DNA of 6,482 bases from UBA1737 sp964474685 (GCA_964474685.1 CAYYTE010000058.1:1-6482); one strand, 5' to 3'. Counted from the stretch's first letter, positions 1 through 5,583 are shown. Numbers and translations are program-made. Notes: generated from the letters alone by a model not told the origin.

Positions 1-77
1 CTCGAATCATCGATTGTAGAGAGGATTCTAAATTAAAGTTATTAATTAATAGACTAACGTGCTTTGTGTGGTATAAA

Positions 78-149
78 ATTAAACACGAGAAACTCCATTA
101 AACATGAATTGTCTAAAGAAATAATTTTATCATAGGAGTTTCCTTTAAT
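78..149. repeat. Interrupted inverted repeat of unknown role
   Basis: GAAACTCC at 89-96 is perfectly inverted as GGAGTTTC at 135-142, with 38 bases between them. Outside it, ATTAAA at 78-83 is matched by TTTAAT at 144-149, giving a 6 + 8 bp stem broken by an asymmetric internal loop. It is not followed by a T-run, so it does not look like an intrinsic terminator. It might be a degraded mobile-element end or a structured RNA, but I have no independent support for either. Confidence 0.3.
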
Positions 150-242
150 GCTTCAGAAAAACACTTAAATAAATTTACAAAACATATTTTACACTATCTG
201 ATAAAATACCTCCACTGATATTTAATCATATTTATTTCAATT

Positions 243-262
243 TTGTCCTACTATTAGGGCAA
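243..262. repeat. Short hairpin upstream of the groES promoter
   Basis: TTGTCCTA and TAGGGCAA form an 8-bp stem (one G-U pair in RNA) around the four-base loop CTAT. It lies about 45 bases upstream of the groES -35 box. No T-run follows on either strand, so terminator activity is not supported. A protein-binding palindrome or chance are both possible. Confidence 0.3.
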
Positions 263-307
263 TATCATAAAATAGTTATAAAAAAATAAAAATCTTTTAA
301 AAAGGTA

Positions 308-335
308 TTGACAAACAATAATAAAGTGTTATAAT
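308..335 (+). promoter_or_regulatory. Sigma-A-type promoter of the groES-groEL-hsp20 operon
   Basis: A perfect TTGACA (-35) at 308-313 and a perfect TATAAT (-10) at 330-335 are separated by 16 bases. Transcription should begin around 342, inside the CIRCE operator, leaving a leader of roughly 55 bases before groES. The consensus match predicts a strong promoter whose output is set by repression rather than by an alternative sigma factor. Confidence 0.93.
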
Positions 336-339
336 ATTA

Positions 340-366
340 TTAGCACTTAGTTACGAAGAGTGCTAA
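340..366 (+). promoter_or_regulatory. CIRCE operator (HrcA binding site)
   Basis: The arms TTAGCACTT (340-348) and GAGTGCTAA (358-366) flank a nine-base spacer. The CIRCE consensus is TTAGCACTC-N9-GAGTGCTAA, so the right arm is perfect and the left arm differs only at its last base (T for C). The element covers the expected transcription start just downstream of the -10 box. This is the known arrangement for repression by HrcA, a repressor whose folding depends on GroEL. hrcA itself is not in the window. Because the element is transcribed, it could also form a hairpin at the 5' end of the mRNA. Confidence 0.96.
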
Positions 367-396
367 TTACTATATTAAATTCTAGGAGGAATTAAA

Positions 397-675
397 ATGA
401 TTAGACCGTTATTTGATAATGTGTTACTTGAAAAAGAAAAAGTATCACAACAAACTACAAGTGGAATTATTTTATCCACAAAACAAGTAGAAACGAAGTA
501 TGGCTTTGTTGTAGCTATGGGAAGTGGAGAACTTCCAGATGGCAAGAAAATGAATATGCCATTTAAGATTGGTGACAAGGTATTATATAAGACCTATGGT
601 GGACAAGAATTAAAAGAAGAAGATAAAGAGTATTTATTAATTAGTGCTGGAAGTATTCTAGCAGTTATTGAATAG
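397..675 (+). CDS. groES: Co-chaperonin GroES (Hsp10)
   Basis: GroES is the heptameric lid that closes the GroEL cage during ATP-driven folding in the cytoplasm. The 92-residue product is near the usual length of 94-97. It opens with the family pattern IRPLFDNVLL (residues 2-11). The mobile loop follows at about 16-32 with the GroEL-contacting hydrophobic tripeptide IIL (24-26, within SGIILS), equivalent to IVL in E. coli. The rest shows the beta-barrel pattern with VVAMGSG (38-44), a shortened roof-loop region, and KIGDKVLY (57-64) leading to the end ILAVIE. The start is fixed by AGGAGGA at 384-390, six bases before the ATG. It is the first gene after the CIRCE operator. Its TAG stop lies inside the groEL ribosome binding site, so translation of the two genes is probably coupled. 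Confidence 0.97.
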   Translation: MIRPLFDNVLLEKEKVSQQTTSGIILSTKQVETKYGFVVAMGSGELPDGKKMNMPFKIGDKVLYKTYGGQELKEEDKEYLLISAGSILAVIE

Positions 676-686
676 GAGGAATAAAT

Positions 687-2306
687 ATGGCAAAGACTTT
701 AAAATATGGTAAAGAAGCTCGTGAAGCAACAATTCGTGGAGTAGATAAACTTGCGGATGCTGTAAAAATCACATTAGGGCCTAAAGGAAGAAATGTTGTT
801 CTTGAAAAAGAATATGGGTCACCATTAATTACAAATGATGGTGTTACAATTGCAAAAGAAGTTGAGTTAGAAGACCCATTTGAAAATATGGGTGCTAAAC
901 TTGTTTATGAAGTTGCAAATAATACGAATGATGAAGCAGGGGATGGTACTACTACCGCAACCTTACTTGCTCAATCGATGATTCATAGTGGAATTAAAGA
1001 TGTAGATAAAGGAGCAAACCCTGTATTACTTCGTGAAGGTATTGAAATTGCTAGTAAAAAGGTAGCTGAAAGGCTACTTGCAAAATCAAAGAAAATTGAA
1101 AGCAAGAAAGATATTGCCTCTGTTGCAACGATTTCTTCAAGTTCTCCTGAAATTGGGAATTTGATTGCGGAAGCAATTGAAAAAGTTGGAAAAGATGGAA
1201 TCATTAATGTTGATGAATCAAAGAGCTTTGAAACAAAACTAGAGATGACTGAAGGTCTTCGTTATGATAAGGGTTATATATCTCCTTATATGGTATCCGA
1301 TGATTCAAAGTCACAAGTAGTTTTAGAGAACCCATTAATCCTGGTAACAGATTATAAGATTTCTTCTATACAAGAAATATTGCCTATTCTTGAAAAAGTT
1401 GTTCAAAATTCAAAACCTTTACTTATTATTGCGGATGATATTGAAAATGATGCTGTTAATACATTAATTGTCAATAAGCTTCGTGGTACATTTAATGTAG
1501 TGGCCACTAAAGCACCTGGATTTGGTGATAGTGAACGTGAGAATTTAGGTGATATTGCAACCTTCGTTGGTGCTAAGTTCTATTCTAAGGATTTAGTAAT
1601 GAACTTAAAAGATATGCAATATGAAGAACTTGGTACTTGCAAAAAGGTAATTATTACAAAAGATAATACAACTATAATTGAAGGTGCTGGTGATAAAGAA
1701 TTAGTTAAATCTCATGTTAATGAGATAAAAGCTCGTATTGCTGAAACTACTTCTGAATATGACAAGAAACGTCTTCAAGAACGTGTTGCTAAGTTAACTG
1801 GTGGAGTTGCTTTAATCAAAGTTGGAGCAATGACTGAAACTGAACTTAAAGATAAAAAGTTAAGATTAGAAGATGCTTTGAACGCTACTCGTGCCGCAAT
1901 CGCTGAAGGTATTGTTATTGGTGGTGGAGTTGCATTAGTAGATATATATAAAGAAGTAAAAGATGAAATTAAGAGTGATGTTACTGATGTAGAACGTGGT
2001 ATTCACGTTGTGCTTGATTCTTTAACTGAACCTATGTATCAAATTGCTGAAAATGCAGGATTTGATGGAAAAGATATTCTTGAAAAACAAGCATTACAAC
2101 CGATGAACTATGGATTTGATGCCAAAAATGGTGTCTTTGTTGATATGTTAAAAGAAGGTATTGTAGACCCAACTAAGGTTACAAGAACTGCTTTATTAAA
2201 TGCCGCATCCATTGCAGGATTATTCATTACAACTGAAGTAGCAATAGCAACAAAGAAAGAAAAACCTATGGTTCCACCTGCACCCCAACCTGGGATGTAT
2301 GATTAA
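687..2306 (+). CDS. groEL: Chaperonin GroEL (Hsp60)
   Basis: GroEL is the tetradecameric ATP-dependent folding chamber that works with GroES. The protein has 539 residues, the usual size. It contains GPKGRNV (31-37), the nucleotide-binding GDGTTT (86-91, with the catalytic Asp87), apical helices H and I with the conserved hydrophobic positions (LPILE 232-236; TLIVNKLRG 259-267), APGFGD (276-281), KLTGGVA (369-375), and the second ATPase Asp in RLEDALNATRAA (Asp396). Oddities: after GFGD it reads SERENLGDIA rather than the usual RRKxMLxDIA; the family signature has Ala where an acidic residue or Gln is usual (AAIAEGIVIGGG, 403-414); and the C-terminus is proline-rich (PPAPQPGMYD) with no Gly-Gly-Met repeats. 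AGGAGG at 674-679 overlaps the groES stop codon and sets the start seven bases later. It is the second gene of the operon and is followed after 47 bases by hsp20. Confidence 0.98.
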   Translation: MAKTLKYGKEAREATIRGVDKLADAVKITLGPKGRNVVLEKEYGSPLITNDGVTIAKEVELEDPFENMGAKLVYEVANNTNDEAGDGTTTATLLAQSMIHSGIKDVDKGANPVLLREGIEIASKKVAERLLAKSKKIESKKDIASVATISSSSPEIGNLIAEAIEKVGKDGIINVDESKSFETKLEMTEGLRYDKGYISPYMVSDDSKSQVVLENPLILVTDYKISSIQEILPILEKVVQNSKPLLIIADDIENDAVNTLIVNKLRGTFNVVATKAPGFGDSERENLGDIATFVGAKFYSKDLVMNLKDMQYEELGTCKKVIITKDNTTIIEGAGDKELVKSHVNEIKARIAETTSEYDKKRLQERVAKLTGGVALIKVGAMTETELKDKKLRLEDALNATRAAIAEGIVIGGGVALVDIYKEVKDEIKSDVTDVERGIHVVLDSLTEPMYQIAENAGFDGKDILEKQALQPMNYGFDAKNGVFVDMLKEGIVDPTKVTRTALLNAASIAGLFITTEVAIATKKEKPMVPPAPQPGMYD

Positions 2307-2353
2307 TTAAGTTAAATATATTCTATAAATAATTCAGATAAGGAGGAATTATT

Positions 2354-2791
2354 ATGAGTAGAAATCATTATTTAGTAAATCGTGATTATGAGTTAGGAGA
2401 TCCATTCTTTAGAGATTTCTTCGCAATCCCGTTTGGCGAAGAAAAGCATGACAATCATGTGATGAAAGCAGATGTAAAAGATGAAGGAGACCATTATCTT
2501 GTTGAAATTGATGTTCCTTCTATAAAGAAAGAAGATATCAAGTTATCATTAAAAGATGGCTTCTTAACCGTTTCTGCAAAACAAGAGTCTTCAAACGACA
2601 AGAAAGATTCTGAAGGTCACTATATTCGTCGTGAGAGATTCTCAGGAAGTTATTCAAGGTCTTTTGATGTTGGTGAGAATGTTTCTGAAAAGGATATTCA
2701 AGCAAAACTAGAAAATGGTACTTTGAAACTTACAATTGCAAAAGTAAAAGAAGTCGAAACACCCACTGAGAAATTAATTAGCATTCAATAA
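2354..2791 (+). CDS. hsp20: Hsp20-family small heat-shock protein
   Basis: Small heat-shock proteins are ATP-independent holdases that bind unfolding proteins and pass them to ATP-driven chaperones. The 145-residue product has the family layout. A short N-terminal arm contains DPFFRDFF (16-23). An alpha-crystallin domain spans about 37-130 and includes VEIDVPSIKKEDI (50-62), GHYIRRERFSGSYSRSF (88-104) and the diagnostic AKLENGTL (117-124). The C-terminal tail ends in an I-x-I motif, ISI at 142-144, which docks between subunits during oligomer assembly. AGGAGG at 2341-2346 lies seven bases before the ATG. The 47-base gap after groEL has no terminator and only a weak -10-like TATAAA (2324-2329) without a good -35, so cotranscription with groESL under CIRCE is likely. 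The operon terminator follows about 40 bases after the stop. Family assignment is secure; the gene symbol is generic. Confidence 0.95.
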   Translation: MSRNHYLVNRDYELGDPFFRDFFAIPFGEEKHDNHVMKADVKDEGDHYLVEIDVPSIKKEDIKLSLKDGFLTVSAKQESSNDKKDSEGHYIRRERFSGSYSRSFDVGENVSEKDIQAKLENGTLKLTIAKVKEVETPTEKLISIQ

Positions 2792-2825
2792 TTCAATGTT
2801 AATTAGTTAATACTATTTCCCCTCT

Positions 2826-2863
2826 AAAAAAACTCTTAAGGATATCCTTAAGAGCTTTTTTTT
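2826..2863. terminator. Bidirectional intrinsic terminator between hsp20 and thiT
   Basis: A perfect 22-base palindrome at 2833-2854 has arms CTCTTAAGGAT and ATCCTTAAGAG. It is flanked by seven A residues on the left (2826-2832) and, after one C, eight T residues on the right (2856-2863). On the + strand it ends the groES-groEL-hsp20 transcript with a T8 tract; on the - strand it ends thiT with a T7 tract. It begins two bases before the end of the thiT stop codon, so the two converging units share one compact terminator. Confidence 0.93.
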
Positions 2864-3710
2864 ATAGTTGTTCTAGTTTTGGAAGATTTACTTGTTTTTC
2901 TTTTAGTTCTTTTGATTTTGTTAAACAAGCGAAAGACAAAATTGTACCTAAGATAATTGTGACAAGAGCAATGATAAGTTGATTTTGCAAGATTGAAGTA
3001 TGAAGTAACTGTAAAGCTTCATCTGCAAGCTTTGTTTTATCCATCGATAGATAGGTAATAAAAGCGCCCATTCCTACTAAAAATAAAACATTTGAACAAA
3101 ATAAGCAAGCGTAATTAAATTTTTGAGAAGAAGTAAGAGGAATACTTTTTTCTAATGGGACCAACGTTTTATCTGGATATTTAAATGAATAGAAAAGCGA
3201 ATGAAGGTTAGCACCAATTACCATACAAGCGATAGTTGATACAAGCATATAAGGTAAATTGTAAACTATAAATGAATAGAATGCAGGAGCCATTCCTACG
3301 GGTGCATAATCAGCAAAGAATAATACGCCACTTAATCCATGACATACATAGCGCAAGAATCCGGCTAAAAGAATTGCTAGTTCAAAATAGAAAATTTTTC
3401 TTCCACTTTTTTTAAATAATCCACATATGCCGATTAAGGTAAAAGGAAGAGTGTAATCAAATAGAAAAGAACCCCAGTAGAAGGAATAACCATCGAGAAT
3501 AAAATTTAATAGTCCATAACAAAGTCCTGCTAGAAAACTATATTTATAGCCATGCCTGAAACCAATTACCATTATTGGGAGCATAGCAATTGAGTAGGAG
3601 CCTCCTTGAGGCATTGTTAAAAATGGGATTACTTTTACAAGTAAATCAATAACAACTGCTAAGGCAATCATAACAGCTGTTTCGCATAATGCAATTAATT
3701 GTTTTTTCAT
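2862..3710 (-). CDS. thiT: ThiT-type ECF thiamine transporter S component with C-terminal extension
   Basis: ThiT is the membrane S component that binds thiamine for a shared ECF module (two ATPases plus EcfT), none of which is encoded here. The N-terminal 170 or so residues match the family: hydrophobic helices, MPQGGS (33-38), a loop with LFDYTLPF (83-90), then RYVCHGLSG (120-128), YAPVGM (135-140) and YSFIVYN (145-151). In characterised ThiT the His, Tyr and Asn of these last motifs contact thiamine; the equivalents here appear to be His124, Tyr145 and Asn151. Known ThiT proteins are about 180-200 residues, whereas this one has 282. The extra 110 or so residues contain a basic/polar linker and two further hydrophobic segments (about 198-221 and 242-263), then a charged tail. 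AAGGAG (3716-3721) sits five bases before the ATG. An upstream TPP riboswitch independently supports the thiamine assignment. Confidence 0.92.
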   Translation of the reverse strand: MKKQLIALCETAVMIALAVVIDLLVKVIPFLTMPQGGSYSIAMLPIMVIGFRHGYKYSFLAGLCYGLLNFILDGYSFYWGSFLFDYTLPFTLIGICGLFKKSGRKIFYFELAILLAGFLRYVCHGLSGVLFFADYAPVGMAPAFYSFIVYNLPYMLVSTIACMVIGANLHSLFYSFKYPDKTLVPLEKSIPLTSSQKFNYACLFCSNVLFLVGMGAFITYLSMDKTKLADEALQLLHTSILQNQLIIALVTIILGTILSFACLTKSKELKEKQVNLPKLEQL

Positions 3711-3724
3711 AATTTCTCCTTAAT

Positions 3725-3756
3725 AAAAAAAATTCTTTGGCAGGTAATCCAAAGAA
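3725..3756 (-). terminator. Riboswitch-controlled intrinsic terminator in the thiT leader
   Basis: Read on the - strand, TTCTTTGG and CCAAAGAA form a perfect 8-bp stem around the loop ATTACCTG (+ strand 3741-3748) and run straight into eight T residues (3725-3732). The stem lies between the TPP aptamer and the thiT ribosome binding site, so it is the likely expression platform: TPP bound, terminator forms, no thiT mRNA. Two alternative pairings are visible. The loop is complementary to aptamer bases 3827-3834, and AATTCTT (3760-3766, read on the - strand) can pair with the 3' arm at 3731-3737. Confidence 0.9.
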
Positions 3757-3773
3757 CGTAAGAATTCGATTTA

Positions 3774-3797
3774 AAAAGATATATATAACTATCTTTT
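3774..3797 (-). other. AU-rich hairpin between TPP aptamer and terminator
   Basis: AAAAGATA and TATCTTTT form an 8-bp stem around an eight-base loop (3782-3789) in the thiT leader, followed by five T residues on the - strand. With only one G-C pair it is weak as a terminator. It may simply space the aptamer from the expression platform and bring the two distant pairing segments together; this is inference. Confidence 0.4.
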
Positions 3798-3807
3798 AAA
3801 AATTGAA

Positions 3808-3889
3808 AAATTTTCCCTACGCTAGTATTACCTAGATCAGGTCATGGGTCGTTACATTGTAACCTCTCAGCTTTCGCTCCCCAAAATTT
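3808..3889 (-). promoter_or_regulatory. TPP riboswitch (THI element)
   Basis: On the - strand the region carries the conserved thiamine pyrophosphate aptamer parts in order: closing helix P1 (AAATTTT at 3883-3889 with AAAATTT at 3808-3814), GGGGAGC, the CTGAGA box (3865-3870), a variable P3 hairpin GTTAC-AAT-GTAAC (3851-3863), GACCC, ACCTGATC, the arm CTAG-GTAATA-CTAG (3822-3835), and the GCGTAGGGA box. In characterised TPP aptamers the pyrimidine ring of TPP is read by the CTGAGA side and the pyrophosphate by the GCGTAGGGA side. The aptamer sits between a promoter and an intrinsic terminator ahead of thiT, so it should switch thiamine uptake off at the level of transcription when TPP is plentiful. 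Confidence 0.97.
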
Positions 3890-3899
3890 GACAATTAAC

Positions 3900-3928
3900 A
3901 TTATAGACTATTCATAGCTTTTTGTCAA
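3900..3928 (-). promoter_or_regulatory. Promoter of the thiT transcript
   Basis: On the - strand a perfect TTGACA (3923-3928) and a perfect TATAAT (3900-3905) are separated by 17 bases. Transcription should start near 3893, only a few bases before helix P1 of the riboswitch. This gives a strong constitutive promoter with control left to the riboswitch. Confidence 0.92.
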
Positions 3929-3942
3929 ATAATTCATACTAT

Positions 3943-3970
3943 AAAGAAAAGAGACTCTTATCAAGTCTCT
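3943..3970 (-). terminator. Intrinsic terminator of the CHAP lipoprotein gene
   Basis: AGAGACT (3964-3970, read on the - strand) pairs with AGTCTCT (3950-3956) around a seven-base loop, followed by TTTTCTTT on the - strand. It begins eight bases after the lipoprotein stop codon and ends about 15 bases before the thiT -35 box, so it separates the two - strand units. Confidence 0.82.
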
Positions 3971-3978
3971 GATCTGTT

Positions 3979-5451
3979 TTATAGTGCACTATCTTGGAAG
4001 GTAACATCATTCCAATAATTCTTACCATCTATTTTAGAAGAAACAATATAACTATAGTCTTTTGAAACTCCTGTAAATTGTGGATAATTTGGATGTGCAT
4101 ATCCTGTAATTCTGGCATCATCTCGATTCCATCTCCAACAATCTACTCGGTCTGAGTGATTTCCTTCAATTGTATAAACATAGGTTTCATCGGAATAGAT
4201 TACAAGTCCTGTATGGCTCCAACCACCACTTAAGAAGAAGATAATATCTCCTGTTACAGGTTTGTAGTCTTCTTTGACTCCCGTATAGATTTGTTCGGAT
4301 GTTGTTTGGTCTAATACTTTAAAGTCTCTTATGAAATGCATAATTCCCTTTTGGCACGCCCAGGTCATTCCCGCATAGCATCCTTGAAATTTGCACATAA
4401 CATCTTGAGATACGCCTGATTGATATAAACACCAAGAAACAAAGGTTGCACACCAGGGTTCTCCATCGTTATTGTACCATACACCATACTTGGTATGGTT
4501 ACTTCCTACTTCCTCTGTCCCTTTTTCTTCTAGTGCCATATCAATGACTCTCGCAGGATAATCAACATCTTTTTTACCTATGCATTCAAATGTCATATTT
4601 ACTTTATTTGTGGGGTGTAGTTTTTCACTAATAGTTACTACAATATACCCTTCGGTATTTGGATACATACTATGATTATCATTTAATGAGGCGTTTTCTT
4701 TGGGGGATACAATGAAATTATATAATGAGGTATCAAGTCCACCTAATAGTGATATCTTTACATCTTCGCCAATGGCAATAGAAGAACTTGTAGATGCTTC
4801 CATGATTAATATTTCATTTCTAGATCCTACTTCAACTACATAAGAGTTTGTTACATAGGAATCTAGCTTTGAAGTAAATGTAACTTGTGAACTCCCTTTT
4901 TTTAGCCCTGTAATCACATTATCTTTTATTGACACATTATCATTGTTTGTTGTAACAACAAAGTCATTTAAGGTTTTCTCTTTTAAACCGATATTATCAG
5001 ATGAGAAAAATATGCTTTTTTTCATCCCAAAAGTAATGGATTGGCCAGTTTCTACATGGTTTGATGAAAAATAAAATGTAGGGGTAGAATCAAATATAGT
5101 AATATCAATGGTTTTTAATTCTGTTTTATTGTTCTTATTGATTATTGTTACTGTTGTTTTACCAAAGTTTACGGCTCTAAACTGAAGAGTAGTAGCATCC
5201 GTTAAAATTAAGATATCTGGGTTTGATATTTCGATATCTAACAGTGTATTATTTGTATAATTATCAATAGTTAATTGATATTTTTTACCTGATAAAAATT
5301 CATTTGTCTCAAAATGAGCATCGGGTATTCCGGTATTTACTACAGGATCATTCCCATCACCGGGATTGTCATTTGGGGTTGTATCATCTTTTTTACATCC
5401 AACAAAGAAAGAGATACATAGAATAATAAGTGTAAGTAAAAACTTTTTCAT
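3979..5451 (-). CDS. Surface lipoprotein with Ig-like modules and a C-terminal CHAP domain
   Basis: The 490-residue product starts with a lipoprotein signal peptide: MKK, a hydrophobic core, and the lipobox FVGC with Cys19 as the predicted lipidated residue. A flexible Asp/Asn/Pro/Gly-rich linker (20-41) follows. Residues about 48-290 are three beta-rich, Thr/Asn/Val-heavy segments (about 48-120, 125-208, 212-290) resembling bacterial Ig-like (BIG2-type) modules; GLKKGSSQVTF at 182-192 is typical. Residues about 298-455 form a CHAP domain with the expected catalytic Cys334 (EPWCATFVSW), His413 (GWSHTGLV) and a polar residue in IEGN (Glu429 or Asn431). CHAP enzymes are cysteine peptidases or amidases, usually cutting peptidoglycan peptides, so a wall-remodelling or lytic role outside the membrane is likely; the substrate is inferred. 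The domain has six cysteines (334, 341, 353, 358, 366, 438). AAGGAG precedes the ATG by 12 bases, a slightly long spacing. The gene is monocistronic. Confidence 0.88.
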   Translation of the reverse strand: MKKFLLTLIILCISFFVGCKKDDTTPNDNPGDGNDPVVNTGIPDAHFETNEFLSGKKYQLTIDNYTNNTLLDIEISNPDILILTDATTLQFRAVNFGKTTVTIINKNNKTELKTIDITIFDSTPTFYFSSNHVETGQSITFGMKKSIFFSSDNIGLKEKTLNDFVVTTNNDNVSIKDNVITGLKKGSSQVTFTSKLDSYVTNSYVVEVGSRNEILIMEASTSSSIAIGEDVKISLLGGLDTSLYNFIVSPKENASLNDNHSMYPNTEGYIVVTISEKLHPTNKVNMTFECIGKKDVDYPARVIDMALEEKGTEEVGSNHTKYGVWYNNDGEPWCATFVSWCLYQSGVSQDVMCKFQGCYAGMTWACQKGIMHFIRDFKVLDQTTSEQIYTGVKEDYKPVTGDIIFFLSGGWSHTGLVIYSDETYVYTIEGNHSDRVDCWRWNRDDARITGYAHPNYPQFTGVSKDYSYIVSSKIDGKNYWNDVTFQDSAL

Positions 5452-5475
5452 AATGTATTAAATCTCCTTTGTATT

Positions 5476-5484
5476 ATTATACCA
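5476..5484 (-). promoter_or_regulatory. Extended -10 promoter of the CHAP lipoprotein gene
   Basis: On the - strand the sequence reads TGGTATAAT, a perfect TG-N-TATAAT extended -10 element. No good -35 box is found at 16-18 bases; the nearest candidate, TTACAA at 5503-5508, would need a 21-base spacer. The predicted start leaves a short leader of roughly 20 bases that includes the ribosome binding site. Confidence 0.72.
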
Positions 5485-5547
5485 TTTTTTGTATATTTTT
5501 TGTTGTAATAAAATATTTACATTTATTAGGCTTTTTTTAGTTGATTT

Positions 5548-5556
5548 TGATATAAT
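5548..5556 (+). promoter_or_regulatory. Extended -10 promoter of the ABC exporter gene
   Basis: TGATATAAT is a perfect TG-N-TATAAT extended -10 element, 28 bases before the exporter ATG. The region where a -35 box would sit (around 5527-5533) has no TTGACA-like sequence, so activity would rest on the extended -10. It is about 65 bases from the divergent lipoprotein promoter. Confidence 0.7.
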
Positions 5557-5583
5557 AAATAAAGAGAAAAAAGGATGTTAATT

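Larger units (their letters stand above)
1..307. other. AT-rich intergenic region, no supportable gene
   Basis: No convincing gene is visible on either strand. Two frames are open at the left edge on the + strand: one ends with TAA at 34-36 after 11 codons, the other runs from base 3 to a TAA at 99-101 (32 residues, including the stretch FVWYKIKHEKLH). Either could be the tail of an upstream gene, but neither is recognisable. A six-codon frame at 148-168 has an AGGAG upstream and probably means nothing. The stretch 276-305 just before the groES -35 box is very A/T-rich and could act as an UP-like element; this is inference. Confidence 0.5.

Noticed and set aside
243..262. Hairpin as terminator of an upstream gene
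   Set aside because: The stem is good, but no T-run follows on either strand.
375..578. Open frame on the - strand opposite groES (67 residues)
   Set aside because: It lies wholly antisense to a certain groES gene and its leader, has no good ribosome binding site and no recognisable product; it is a shadow frame.
983..1204. Open frame on the - strand opposite groEL (73 residues)
   Set aside because: It is antisense to conserved groEL coding sequence, with composition that mirrors groEL codons; no independent signals support it.
2307..2353. Separate promoter for hsp20
   Set aside because: Only a TATAAA at 2324-2329 is present, with no acceptable -35 box and too little room for a separate leader; cotranscription is simpler.
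397..5451. Mycoplasma-type genetic code (TGA = Trp)
   Set aside because: No gene contains an in-frame TGA, and the lipoprotein encodes eight Trp without using it; a TGA-Trp genome this AT-rich would use it often.
5575..5583. Upstream in-frame ATG as start of the ABC exporter
   Set aside because: The ATG at 5575 sits in the Shine-Dalgarno sequence itself and has no ribosome binding site of its own, whereas the ATG at 5584 has AAGGA at a normal distance.
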